64,000 nucleotides of DNA from Omphiscola glabra. Its lineage: Eukaryota > Mollusca > Gastropoda > Lymnaeidae. Shown piece by piece: positions 35,753 through 47,248 of the stretch; within the stretch, counting starts at the first letter, position 1; each line of letters begins with the position of its first letter. The DNA is taken from contig OZ024794.1 of the NCBI GenBank assembly GCA_964017045.1, positions 33,511,682-33,575,681 on the forward strand, read 5' to 3'. The notes under the pieces were generated by a model, which was not told the DNA's origin, did not search any database, and saw only the letters and a list, made by a program, of their open reading frames with translations. Both the position numbers and the translations under genes were made by a program.

Positions 35753-36484
35753 TTGTGAGGAGCTGCTTGTTTTGTGACCACATTTTTAGAGTAGCAGCAA
35801 GTTTGTTTGCACCAAAATCGATCGTTTTATTCTTATTTATCCTATGTAACTGATAGAAATTCCATTACAGAAAACATATACATGTTTTTATTATATGGCC
35901 ATCTTATGGAGGACTCATAAAATAGACAACCGATAGATGAAATCATAGAAAGATGAGTGAACTGTGACAGTACTGTACCCGGTGACAGCGACTCCAGTGA
36001 CGGCACTGTGTCTTAGAATAACTCTTAGATCTAAAAAAAATAATTAAAAAAATGTTTGACACTTGGGCTTTGGTCATAAAAAGTTATGGGGTATTTCTTC
36101 TCTCCATTCTTCATAGCAAAAAGGAGATACAAAAATCAACATATATATATATACATATATATATATATAAATGGTGTGAATGTAGTAAAAGTACAACTAA
36201 AAATATTAAGACAATATATGATTATTTTTCGCTTGAGGTAATCAACGATTTTATAGTCAAACATGAAACAACCCCACCACTCAGAACAAATATACTGAAA
36301 CTTATTCAACACCACTAGATTACGGTATTAAAAGAATTTGAAGTTATATAGATTTACCGTATGTCAACATTTCAACCTACCAGTATTTTTTATGTATTTA
36401 TGTATTGCAAAATCATTATATTACTATGAGTTTTAAAAAGTGCGACCTAAACTCGGAACAATATGGTAATAAACTACCCTTACG
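35753..36484. other. Unassigned AT-rich stretch
   Basis: Contains a TA microsatellite at 36141-36170. No conserved coding sequence. Confidence 0.5.
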
Positions 36485-36499
36485 TTGATAAGAAAAGAT

Positions 36500-36702
36500 T
36501 CGTTTATTGATCCCAATAAATCACCATCAGGGCCGTGGCCAGCTTCACAACGGCATCCCATTCGGATCGATCCATGTCTTTCCGCCTCCATGCGTGGACT
36601 CCTAGGTCTTGTAAGTCCTTCTCTACATCACCAATCCGTCTGCTGCTTTACAATCCGGCATCCTCTCAAGGTGTCTTGTCCAGCCCAGTCTGCCATATTT
36701 TG
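36500..36702 (-). pseudogene. RTE-like LINE C-terminal remnant
   Basis: On the minus strand, RRIGDVEKDLQDLGVHAWRR followed by KDMDRSEWDAVVKLATAL, the basic tail with WRR-x-DRxxW typical of RTE-type LINE ORF ends. Only the 3' end is present. It is better preserved than the 9530 remnant. Confidence 0.7.
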
Positions 36703-36729
36703 ATTGTTGCCACCATGGGTGGGTCTTAA

Positions 36730-37440
36730 AAGTGTTAAGGGGTAATTCACCCTGGTTCGCAGACCCCTGGTGTAAATAAAACCAGGTCAAGGGACCCCCC
36801 TCCCCCCTTAAATTTTCACTAACAAATCATCTGTTGCTCTCCGATGAAGTGATGGATGATTTTAAAAAATAATTCTATTTTGCGTCATATTGACATCCGT
36901 GGACTTTGAATGTAACAACAAATGTATGGGGAGGGGCTCACTGGGTAAATGGATATGACCACAACAACGGATAATCGACCTTTACAATTGGACCGCAAAG
37001 TCCCGTTAGCGCGCCACCCAATCACGTGGACCCCCAACGTTCATTTGTATTAAAGCAAGAAGTTCAATCGATTTCACGATTTAAAGTTAGTTTGCCAATC
37101 GATAGGACCCAGTGATTTGAATCGCGCTTTCGTGATTGGTGTCAAACAACATAGTGCCAAATAGAAAACACTGACACATTCAAAAACACTGGCGCATACA
37201 ACACGCTGACACATACAACATACTGACACATACAATATACTGGCACATACAACACACTGTCAAAGAGAGCATGATAACACATGCAACATACGTGTACATG
37301 CTACCATTGGCGTGACTAGTGGTCGGCGGGGTGATGAGAGCCCCGGATGACACGCTCTCAGCACGCTTTCATGGGAGTGACATCAAATGGAAAAACAATT
37401 GAGAATAATATAGAGTTCGCTCGCGTCGCTTTCATAACAG
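36730..37440. other. Unassigned stretch with degenerate 19-20-bp repeat
   Basis: At 37160-37262 a degenerate unit (ACTGACACATACAACATACT-like) recurs about five times; a similar sequence returns at 38437-38530 beyond the 16-bp array and the MITE. No gene. Confidence 0.5.
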
Positions 37441-37445
37441 GATGC

Positions 37446-37983
37446 CACCAGCTCAGAGTGGCATCAGAACAGGGTGGCGTCAGAACAGGGTGGCACCAGA
37501 ACAGAGTGGCATCAGAACTGGGTGGCATCAGAACAGGGTGGCATCAGAAAAGAGTGGCATCAGAACAGGGTGGCATCAGAACAGGGTGGCATCAGAACAG
37601 AGTGGCATTAGAACAGGGTGGCATCAGAACAGAGTGGCATCAGAACAGGGTGGCATCAGAACAGAGTGGCATCAGAACAGGGTGGTATCAGAACAGGGTG
37701 GCATCAGAACAGGGTGGCATCAGAACAGAGTGGCATCAGAACAGGGTGGCATCAGAACAGGGTGGCATCAGAACATGGTGGCATCAGAACAGAGTGGCAT
37801 CAGTACTGGGTGGCATCAGAACAGGGTGGCATCAGAACTGGGTGGCATCAGAACAGGGTTACATCAGAACAGAGTGGAATCAGAACAGTGTGGGATCAGA
37901 ACAGAGTGGCGCCAGAACAGGGTGGCGCCAGAACAGAGAGCAACCAGAACAGGGCGGCGCCTGAACAGTATGGCACCAGAACA
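37446..37983. repeat. 16-bp minisatellite, about 33 units
   Basis: Unit GGTGGCATCAGAACAG with an AG/GG variant (AGAGTGG versus AGGGTGG) scattered through it; right-hand units are more diverged (GCGCCAGAACAG). Three overlapping long frames are artefacts. Confidence 0.95.
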
Positions 37984-38166
37984 CCGGCGAATTTTAGATT
38001 ACATTTGTGAAGCCAAAGAATCGGTACATGATTTAGAGGCGTTCACTATTTAAAAAAAAAAAACAACCTATTAAACTATTTTCTTTCTTTAGAAGTTAAG
38101 TTACAAACAAGAGTATTAAGTAAAAAGCGACTTTTTATGATCTGGTTAAAAATTACACACTGCAGG

Positions 38167-38318
38167 CAGTGGCGTAACAACGGCTTGGCATTGGGGCAGT
38201 TGCCAAGGGCGCCGACCTGCGCCAGTTCAAAAGGGCGCCACTAAATCTCTAATTTTTAATTTTTTATTATTTAAAAAATAAATTAGCCAAGGGCGCCAAA
38301 AACCCAGTTACGCCTCTG
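38167..38318. mobile_element. hAT MITE, 152 bp, perfect 8-bp TSD
   Basis: Starts CAGTGGCGTAAC and ends GTTACGCCTCTG, flanked by ACTGCAGG at 38159-38166 and 38319-38326. Nearly identical and the same length as the copy at 44405, with inverted GGGCGCC blocks inside. Confidence 0.93.
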
Positions 38319-38326
38319 ACTGCAGG

Positions 38327-38992
38327 TCCGGGGGAAAAATGTGGCCGCGGGGGTTGGTTAGTCCGGAAAGGTGATTTGACCACAGGAGTTACCCGCGCCG
38401 GGTGACACCAACCGCCGTGACGCCCCTGCATACAATGATATACCGACACAGGCAACATGATGACATTTACGACATATTAACACATACTTCAACATACTAA
38501 CATATTTTAGAAAGTACTGACACATGCAGAACGCCTACTACAGATAGAGAGCCCGTATCTCATTATAGAGCTAATTCCAATCGTGTTTTTAAAATAGAGT
38601 CAAACACCCCCAGTATCAGGTTGGTAATTATATCACAACAACTGGGGTTGGTGTTGACGATAACACCATGACACTGGGGCTGATGTTGACACCGAGACTA
38701 CACCATCGGGGGCTGTTGTGTTTAGCACCACGACACCGAAGCAGCGGTGTCACCGTGGTTGGTGTCAAACAGTGCGTTAAACTCATTGGTGTCACCCACT
38801 ACAGACCTTATCTCATGGATCACCCCACCCCCCCCCCCCCGAGTCAACCTGCTCTTGTAGACGCGCTGCTCAAACTCTGTCAATTTTGTTGTTTTTTTAA
38901 CGTCTTGGTGTCCCTCTCCCCATTCTGTGAGGGCGTCACCCAGTGCGGTCTGTCGCCCCCTAGTGAAAAAGCAACGTTAGGAAAAGGTATCA
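38327..38992. other. Unassigned stretch
   Basis: Degenerate ACATA-type repeat at 38437-38530; GGTGT(T/C)-rich imperfect repeats (TTGGTGTTGAC, TGATGTTGACACC) at 38640-38800; C homopolymer at about 38826-38840. No gene. Confidence 0.45.
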
Positions 38993-39520
38993 GCGGGCCG
39001 TCGAGCTAAAGCTCTTTATGCCCTCCAAGCACCCCCTCCCCCAAAGCACCCCCTCCCCAAAGCACCCCCTCCCCCAAAGCACCCCCTCCCCCAAAGCACC
39101 CCCCAAGCCCGAGTATCGGGTCGCGAAGCGGCACGTTGGAGATGTCCCTTTGCTAAGACAGCCCCCACACGAGTCCGCTCGATCGGGTTCCGCTAGAGGC
39201 CGCCCCAACAGTGCACACGATCGACTTTCCCCAGGAGTCGGGATGGTAAATTTACGTCCTAATATCCTCCCCCACCCATCCCGGGTGAAGCGTCGGACGC
39301 CCTACAAGAGGTGTTCTACAATGAGTTTTTCACCACGCAACTAGTTTGCGAAGTACCTGGGACGAAACGGTTGCCTGGGAGCAGCGTCCTCGGGCTGCGT
39401 AAGTAGAATCATTGACAAGAGGTTTCCACCTTTGCCTCTAGCCTCATATTCATTAACGGGAACTTGTAATCTTGATCCATACCTTGTGATCGCCCCTCCT
39501 TGTGAAGCTACTCCCTTGAA
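38993..39520 (+). repeat. GC-rich dispersed repeat, copy 1
   Basis: Shares CAGCGGGCCGTCGAGCT at its start and a 3' block (TTGCGAA, GGGACGAAACGGTTGCCT, CTTGTAATC) with 40900-41230. The middle differs between copies and here includes the C-rich array. Possibly a fragment of a larger transposon; not identified. Confidence 0.7.
39017..39108. repeat. 17-18-bp C-rich minisatellite, about 5 units
   Basis: AAAGCACCCCCTCCCC units, inside the GC-rich dispersed repeat and absent from its second copy. Confidence 0.85.
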
Positions 39521-40898
39521 GTATATAAGAACATTTTCCAGACCTACTGTTGTATGCTTTGTTAACGTCCTTTATCAAGTTTTTCAGTATGCTATAATAT
39601 ATTATGGTAACAATGGTCCCCGCTAAATTAATTGTTTCTTACTTGATATATATATATATATACTGTGCTGATATATTATGAAACTGGCTATTCGTATAAC
39701 CCACCAGGTACGTGGGTGCTACTCGCACATTCAGACAGTCACATGGGTGCCACTGATTGATATGTCTAGAGAGTGATCCAAACTAGATTGCGTCAAACCA
39801 GGACCGTCACTTGGGTATAGGGCCGGCAGGGGCATGGTGCGTCAAACTCCTTTTCAAAGGTTTAACTCATACAAAACAAGAGCTCTACGCACAAAGAGAA
39901 ACTCATCAACAGTTGGTAGAAATAAGGGAGAAATGAACGAAGCGGTGGGTTCAGTTCGTTTTAGATATCATGGTTTTCAACTACGATTTTAAATGGATCA
40001 TCGCTGATCAACTAGTTCCCCTGTTTGAAATATTGGTCTAAGTATAACGCACTGGGCTTGTCTGCTTGCCTAACTTATGCAACATGCGAAGAGAGCAGAT
40101 TATGCTGATTGCAAAAATGACAGCCCTTAAAATACGTGCGAAAGAGACGAAGTAGATATTTCTACATACTACGACCTATCGTGACAAACATAGTCTTGAC
40201 AAATAATAATATGCGCTATTTTAACAAAGATAATGATGGCTATAATAGGGGCTATTTTATTTGGCAGAAACGAAATCATGGCACCCGTGGCGTAGCTATA
40301 GGGTTAGTACCGCCTGGGGTGGACAAAGAATTTTGCCGCCCCAAAGAAAAAAACTATACGGTTGTCCCCCCCCCCAAAAAAAAATGTCTTCCCACCCACC
40401 CCCTTTATGGGCCTAAGAGTTGCTATATGTACATTTTGTAACAAACATAATTATGACTATATGTGTTAACGTAACACACTTAATTATCTGTTTAGGTACG
40501 GTCTTAAGGCATGGGCACACTTGGCAGTTTACAAGGGCCTCACGCTTCTAGGGGGCTACACGCTTCTAGGGGACTTCACGCTTCTAAGAGCATCAAGTTA
40601 TGATCAAGGTTCACATATCTAAAAAAAAAAAAAATTACTGAGAGATCTTTATGCAATTCAATTTGCCTTCAAAGTACATGTACAGTGGGAGAATAAAGAG
40701 CACAGCGAAACACATACGAAAGAAATGCTGGTCATCTACTGCATCCTGATCTATTTCCAGAAGCCTTGACTAAGTTTAGCCATTGGAACAAATAGGCAAG
40801 GACGAGAGGGTGAGGCTGACGAATTGGGCAACAATAGCTCACTTTAAACAAAACATAGCTCAAGTCAAGGCTACTGAAATAACTCATTCGGAAATAGC
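39521..40898. other. Unassigned stretch
   Basis: TA microsatellite at 39648-39662; a hAT-like terminus (GTGGCGTAGCTATAGGGTTA, then CCGCCTGGGGTGGACAAAG) at 40289-40345; a short CTTCTAGGGG triplication at 40545-40590. No gene. Confidence 0.45.
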
Positions 40899-40899
40899 G

Positions 40900-41230
40900 T
40901 CAGCGGGCCGTCGAGCTCGCGCTCCTTATGCCATCCCTGGCGCACCCCCACACAAGCCAGGCGCCGGGTTTCCCCGACGCCGGATCGTGCGGGGGCACGC
41001 CAGAGACCTCCGCGGGCGTGGACCGCCACACCAGCAACCGCTCGGTCGGGCTTGCTGATGGAATGCAACTAATTTGCGAAATAGTTGGGACGAAACGGTT
41101 GCCTAGCAGCAGCTTTCTCAGGGCTGCGTATCTAGAATCATCGGCCAGAGACTTCCACCACAGCCACTCGCCTCATATCCCTTAACGGCAACTTGTAATC
41201 ATGATCCCTACCCAGTATCTGCCTCTTCTC
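40900..41230 (+). repeat. GC-rich dispersed repeat, copy 2
   Basis: Partner of 38993-39520 (start CAGCGGGCCGTCGAGCT; later GGGACGAAACGGTTGCCT). Its middle is about 70% GC, unlike surrounding DNA. Confidence 0.7.
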
Positions 41231-41552
41231 CCGCCCTGTGAAATATCACAGGGGACAGCCCTGTAGAAGCTGCTTATTCCAGCAGTTACCATGCATGCCC
41301 CTGTCTGCCACACGGGGCCCGCAATGGTGGTTATGTTACCCGGGTTAAGGTCGAGGGGGTCGGCAACGTTTCCAAATCGGAAAGCCACCGCAGACTTGTC
41401 GACCGGAACTCCGGGAAGAAGTCAAGGCTACTGTTCAAGTCGTACATTGCCTTGATCATCTTGGAAGGACGAACCATGAATAAATAATAGATAAATAACT
41501 CAGTGTGAGGCAGGTTTCCCGAAGTGTTGCAATGTCCAAACCAATAGCATGT

Positions 41553-42082
41553 GTACATAAAACTGTCTCTAGCATGTGCACATAGAACTGTCTCTAGAAT
41601 GTGTATATAAAACTGTCTCTAGCATGTGTACATAAAACTGTCTCTAGCATGTGCACTTAGAACTGTCTCTAGCATGTGCACATAAAACTGTCTCTAGCAT
41701 GTATACATAAAACTGTCTCTAGCATGTGTACATAGAACTGTCTCTAGCATGTGCACATAGAACTGTCTCTAGCATGTGCACATAAAACTGTCTCTAGCAT
41801 GTGCACATAAAACTGTCTCTAGCATGTGTACATAGAACTGTCTCTAGCATGTGTACATAAAACTGTCTATAGCATGTGCACATAGAACTGTCTCTAGCAT
41901 GTGCACATAAAACTGTCTCTAACATGTGTACATAGAACTGTCTCTAGCATGTGTACATAAAACTGTCTATAGCATGTGCACATAGAACTGTCTCTAGCAC
42001 GTGTACATAAAACTGTCTCTAGTATGTGTACATAGAACTGTCCCTAGCATGTGTACATAGAACTGTCCCTAGCATATTTACG
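41553..42082. repeat. 25-bp minisatellite, about 21 units, with 100-bp higher-order period
   Basis: Unit TCTCTAGCATGTGCACATA plus AAACTG, with G(C/T)ACAT and A(A/G)AACTG variants. The rare variant TCTATAGC occurs twice exactly 100 bp apart, within otherwise matching four-unit blocks. Confidence 0.94.
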
Positions 42083-43126
42083 TCTCTAACATATCCCTGT
42101 TGTTCAGCTGGATGTATCAAACCCGTAGTGTGAGTATACCTGCCTCTATTACATGTTTACATATCGGGAAACCACTTAGAAATCAATTCGTGTCCAGCCC
42201 CACCCCCTTTCCAACCTCCTTAGGGTTATTATAACCCACGCCCAACCAGCCATTTCTGTCAACGAGAATGCTGTGCGCACCCCCCCCCCCCCATTCCCCC
42301 CACCCCTCTTCTGAAAGCGTTGTAAGAAACGTGGCAATGACTCTGTTCTACATAACAGAACAATGCCCCCCCCCCCCCCCACCCCACCCAAGACGTGTCA
42401 ATAGCACGATCAAGACGTCTCTCTATCTCGACGTCATTGCAATCAATCGGACCAAATCTTTCCGAGGTTAGAAACCAGCCTGGCTGTAAGACGCTCGCTG
42501 GAGACGTTTGATTCAAGGAGTTGATAAAGGGAGAGGGGGGGGGAGGGAGGGGGGGAGGGGGGGGGAGGGGGGGGAATAAAGTTATTGGGGACTTCAAGTG
42601 GAAGAAATTTTTTATTTTGTTTTATTTTATGGTCGTGGGATTTAAGATTGGAGCTTATTTGAAGTGAAACTCGAGTGGTGAATTGTGGAAGGTGTTTTCT
42701 GCACAAAAAAAAAAAAAAAAAAAAAAAAAGAACACAATATAAAATGGAGATTAATCAACAATGCTTCTTTTACTAAATGTTGGAAGCAGTGATTCTCACA
42801 CTGGACTCAGTAGCACTTAACAGCAGGTATTTTTAAACTAATTAGAACATTTTATTTTGGTGTATATGTTTTGTATATAATATGTACGTAGGTATTGTGT
42901 TGGTAATACACCGTACAGCGAGTTACTCATGGGAAAGTTTGCTTGGTGTATGTTGTGCAATGGCGCGCTGTGTGTTTTCAAAGCAACAGAATTTTGAAGC
43001 AGTTGCGATGGTAAACAGTAATATATACATTCAAACTCCGACAGATGACGTCATGCTGGTCGTTATTGATATTCATAAGTATAAAGGAGGTCACAAATAT
43101 GATTTTTAAAAAAAAAAAAAAAAAAA
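42083..43126. other. Homopurine/homopolymer-rich stretch, no gene
   Basis: C runs at 42281-42292 and 42367-42380, a G-rich run with A interruptions at 42534-42573, a 26-A run at 42703-42728 and another A run at 43109-43128. Such a cluster can form G-quadruplex or triplex DNA and is error-prone in sequencing. Confidence 0.6.
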
Positions 43127-43129
43127 AAT

Positions 43130-43530
43130 TAAATTTGAGTTAACCTTTTAGTTATGTTAACCTTATGATTAATTTAACCTAATAATCAAGTTAACCTCAT
43201 GGTTAAGTTAATTTCATGGTTAAGTTAACCTCATAGTTAACTTAACCTTATAGTTAAGTTAACCTTATAATTGAGTTAACCTTATAATTAAGTTAACGTT
43301 ATAATTAAGTTAACCTTATAATTAAGTTAACCTTATAATTAAGTTAACCTTATAATTAAGTTAACCTTATAGATACATTAACCTTATAGTTAAGTTAACG
43401 TTATAGTTAAGCTAACATTATCGTTAAGTTAACCTTGTTAAGTTAGCCTAATAATTAGGTTAACCTTATTGCTAAGTTAATCTTCTAGTCAACCTTATAG
43501 TTTAGCTAACCTTATTGTTGAGTTAACCGT
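43130..43530. repeat. 17-bp minisatellite, degenerate, about 23 units
   Basis: Unit TTATAATTAAGTTAACC with drift toward both ends and a homogeneous centre (43255-43370). It contains the palindrome GTTAAC. Confidence 0.92.
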
Positions 43531-44085
43531 AATTGTATTTTGAAGGCAGCTGTTGTTGGTAATATTCTGTCTTCAATTTTTATTTTAGAGCAAGAACAAT
43601 TTCAGGGTGTTTTGTTACTTACGCTTACAAATACGTCTGCCGGAAAGGCCCCCTCCCCCCCCCCCCCATTTCCCATCCACCCACCCACTTAACACTTAAC
43701 AACTATATATCTTTAAAGATAATAGACATATTGAAGCCATTTTATTTACTATATTATGTTAACCGTACTTCATGTCAAAAGGTGAATATGAATGGCCATT
43801 CTGTCATTTCTGCTAGGGTAAAATATCCCAGGGGTAAATCTGAACTATAGCCTCAACGAAACGTGTCTGTATTGTAAATGCAAATTATGATCAATTATTC
43901 ACACCGATTGAACAGTGTGTACATTTCTGTTATAGGGACACTTAAAATTATTTAACGGGAAGGCAAATATGCGCTTATGTATAAACTAGCACTAGAAATA
44001 AATCCATAGAAATGGAGTTAAGTAAGAGATATTTTAAATTTAAAAAAAAAAAAAAAAAAGATTTTAATTCAGGTGCCAAAAGTAT
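43531..44085. other. Unassigned stretch
   Basis: C run at 43653-43668, A run at 44041-44059. No gene. Confidence 0.5.
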
Positions 44086-44093
44086 GTAAATTG

Positions 44094-44282
44094 CAGTGGC
44101 GTAGTGAGGGGGGGGGGGCAAGGGGGGCATCATGCCCCGGGCGCTACTCACAATGGGGCGCCAAATGGTATATTTTACTATAATATTGTATGGTTTTCGA
44201 ATAGGGGGGGGCGCTAAAAAGGTATTGGGGGCGCTAAAAAGGTAGTGTGCCCCGGGCGCGAGATAAGCTCGCTACGCCACTG
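44094..44282. mobile_element. hAT MITE, 189 bp, perfect 8-bp TSD
   Basis: Starts CAGTGGCGTAGTGAG, ends CTCGCTACGCCACTG; flanked by GTAAATTG at 44086-44093 and 44283-44290. Inner CCCCGGGCGC blocks are also inverted. Distinct family from its neighbour 44405 but with similar termini. Confidence 0.93.
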
Positions 44283-44404
44283 GTAAATTGTCATCATTAA
44301 ATTTCAGTTTCTGTTAATTCTTGTTAAAAAAAAGGACTTACGAAATTAATAATTAATGCATTATAAAATTATATTTAAAAAATAGAGTCATATCCAGACC
44401 TAGT

Positions 44405-44556
44405 CAGTGGCGTAACAACGACTTGGCATTGGGGCAGTTGCCAAGGGCGCCGGCCTGCGCTAGTTCAAAAGGGCGCCGCTAAATCTCTAATTTTTAAATT
44501 TTTATTATTTAAAAAATAAATTAGCCAAGGGCGCCAAAAACCCAGTTTCGCCTCTG
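44405..44556. mobile_element. hAT MITE, 152 bp, 8-bp TSD with one mismatch
   Basis: Starts CAGTGGCGTAAC, ends TTTCGCCTCTG; flanked by GACCTAGT (44397-44404) and GACCCAGT (44557-44564). Sister copy of 38167-38318. Confidence 0.92.
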
Positions 44557-44564
44557 GACCCAGT

Positions 44565-45024
44565 GTTTAATTTAATCTTCTCTCCGTGAAAAAAAAAGGG
44601 GTGAGGGAAATGCCCCGAGAAGAAAGATGTAAAATGATAAAAAGAAATTATATTCTTGTTAAAATAGACACAACAAAATTGTCATTTTTATAACATTTTA
44701 AAAAGAGTACATAGCGCCTTTAACCGACAACAGTTTTTGGAACCTATGAGGTATCGCTACGCTCGATACATTTGATGATCCGTCTATTTAAGGCGAATCT
44801 TTTTTTTTAGAGGTTTACACTATTCGATTATAAATATCGCAATGTCCCGAAAATTGACCGCTCCTGATTATAAGCAGAAGCTATACTTCCCGTTATTCGC
44901 ATATATATCGGTATTTGTATTTATTGATTTGTGTAACTCCACAAATTGAAAGTCATTAATTACGAAACTATCTTTACTTCAATATAAAGGTCTATTTAAA
45001 AAAAAAATTTTGCTGGCATCCCTC
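44565..45024. other. Unassigned stretch
   Basis: AT-rich, no gene or transposon termini seen. Confidence 0.5.
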
Positions 45025-45315
45025 CGTCACAATGTGATGATGGTGTGGAATTCGCAGGACGAAATCCACAAGGCCTGGGATTATTCTTCTAGGATTATAT
45101 GCTGGTTCCCAGCAGCAAATCGCCTGTCTCCACGCCGATGGATCACCCTAAGTGAACATCATGTGGATGGTACAGCTTGGCCCCAGTGGCGTCGCAGGAT
45201 TTGTCGGAATGTTTCATTGTATTAATGTTATCCGCCTTTCGGGACTCCATCTCCGGGTTTTGAATTCAGAGTTTCCTTCTCTTAGATGAGTTGCGGTCCA
45301 AGGTTAAGGGGGTCT
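45025..45315 (+). repeat. Dispersed repeat, copy 2 (uninterrupted)
   Basis: Same family as 2338-2900. It keeps the sequence TTGTCGGAATGTTTCATTGT across the point where the 2-kb copy carries a MITE, so it is the empty-site reference. Confidence 0.8.
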
Positions 45316-45599
45316 ATACTTCATCACAAAAACATGAATTTTAAAGTAGGGATCGGTGTTAATTATATATTGTAAATTGTCATAATGCTTTAAAAATGTA
45401 TTTAATTTATATTTTCATAATTTTAAATGTACTCTACTCCATGTATGCCAAGCAGATGTAATGAAAACTTTAATTAAAAAAAAAAATTATTGAAACAAAA
45501 ATAATAATAATTCAGCCGGCGTATAAAAATTGTGCACATTTCATTAATTTTTAATAAGGCGAAAGGGTTTTTGGGTTCTTTAAAGAAGAGATTTTTGTA

Positions 45600-45760
45600 A
45601 CAAAGTTTCCCGAAGATTACAAACGTATAGTCCATTCAATTATCTTTCATTTGATACCTCATTTTGTCTTACAAACTTTACAATAATATTTTAAATCGTT
45701 TTTTAATCCCAACCTCTCAAGTCTGGTACCCGGGTACCAATAGGGGCAGCCTTTATTTAA
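45600..45760 (-). mobile_element. CCCGGGT-type MITE (copy D), truncated
   Basis: Matches copies B and E in reverse orientation from TTACAAACGTATAG to TGGTACCCGGGTACCAATAG and GGCAGCCTTTAT. The other end is missing. Confidence 0.75.
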
Positions 45761-46605
45761 TGATACCCTTGGGAGTACGACTAACTTTACGGCAGTGTCC
45801 TCCAATCATGTGCGCCGACATTAAAACATACATAACTGATAACAGACTGGGCGGCAAACTTTTAGCAGCACAAGAGTCGAGACTGTGCATGGATTAACTT
45901 TCTGAGCTATATCAACATTATTTCAGGAATGTTCCACCGCTGAGTATTATAGCCCGCTCCTGTGGGCAATCTTCTCTAATCTTAGACAAAAGGCTGATCG
46001 TATTTGGAAGGAGACGGGATATTTTACAAATATTTTGGGCGTGTTTGGGAGGGGGTGTCTTTGTTATCTTAAAAAAAAATCTTGGTGATTTGGGTGGGGT
46101 GGGATAAAATGTCTTCTCCATATCACAAATGGGCGTAGACCTTTGATTGTGTTTTGGGGAAATCTGGGCTAAGTGAAGTCGCTTCTTGGCTAGCGTTTGT
46201 GGATTGGTTCATGTAACATTGTCATTAAGTCAGGTGGAGGTGAGGGGTGGGTGTCAAGGTCATGAGATTCGACGTAAGGTGTGTGTTTTGAGTGTGTGGC
46301 AAATGGGGTTAGTGAGCGAATGTGAACGCTTTTCATGTCTCGGACGAATGCATGGATTGTGGGTTATAAAAGAGGAGACAACTATTTGAGCGGGAGGGTG
46401 AACTAAGGACCTTGAGGGTCAGTGTGTGAGATAGGGCGAGTAGAATATTGTTATAGATATGGACTCATGTCTCAACTCAGTGTGAACCAGATTGATGTTT
46501 TAGACCTGTCAGAATAAACGCCGTATGTACCATGAAGCTTTAGTGTTGGTTGAATCAAACTAGTCCGTTGTATGACCAAAGGGAGACACGCCATCGAACT
46601 AGTTG
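45761..46605. other. Unassigned stretch
   Basis: No recognisable gene; short frames only. Confidence 0.5.
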
Positions 46606-47020
46606 CCAGAATCAGAAGACCTAGACAACAAAAGATTTGACATGGGACCAAATATTTGACATGGACCCGAATATTTGACTGTGGGTGGGGCGTAATCTTA
46701 TTCGAACTAGTCGCCAGAATCAGAAGACCTAAACAACAAAAGATTTGACATGGGACCAAATATTTGACATGGGCCCAAATATTAGACTGTGGGTGGGGCG
46801 TAATCTTATTCGAACTAGTCGCCAGAATCAGAAGACCTAGACAACAAAAGATTTGACATGGGACCAAATATTTGACATGGGCCCAAATATTTGACTGTGG
46901 GTGGGGCGTAATCTAATTCGAACTAGTCACCAGAATCAGAAGACTTGACAACGAAAGATTTGACATGGGACCAAATATTTGACATGAGCCCGAACATTTG
47001 ACAGTGGGTGGGGCGTAATC
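46606..47020. repeat. 108-bp tandem repeat, about 3.7 units
   Basis: Units run from CGAACTAGT(C/T)GCCAGAATC through GATTTGACATGGGACC and GACTGTGGGTGGGGCG to the next CGAACTAG. Within each unit AATATTTGACATGGGCCC and ATATTTGACTG are internal sub-repeats. The minus-strand open frame of 131 codons exists because 108 is a multiple of three. Confidence 0.9.
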
Positions 47021-47089
47021 TTATTGGAAACGGGTGACCTATTTGTCACACCTTTACAAACCGTTGTGCCTTTTCTACCGATTGACTTT

Positions 47090-47248
47090 GCTTTAGCTAA
47101 AAGGTCAGAGGTCTTTGCTTTAGCTTAAAGGTCAAAGGTCTTTGCTTTAGCTTAAAGTTCAGAGGTCTTTGCTTTAGCTTAAAGGTCAGAGGTCTTTGCT
47201 TTAGCTTAAAGTTCAGAGGTCTTTGCTTTAACTTAAAGGTCAGAGGTC
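47090..47248. repeat. 27-bp minisatellite, 6 units
   Basis: Unit AGGTCAGAGGTCTTTGCTTT plus AGCTTAA, with AGTTCAGAGG variants alternating with AGGTCAGAGG. AGGTCA half-sites spaced in direct repeat resemble nuclear-receptor elements, here by repeat coincidence. Confidence 0.92.

Noticed and set aside
35129..35781. Long Arg- and His-rich frames on both strands
   Set aside because: A 24-bp repeat leaves frames open for any unit without a stop; no conserved sequence or splice signals.
37347..38053. 200-residue Gln/Trp/Arg-rich frames
   Set aside because: 16-bp minisatellite artefact in three frames.
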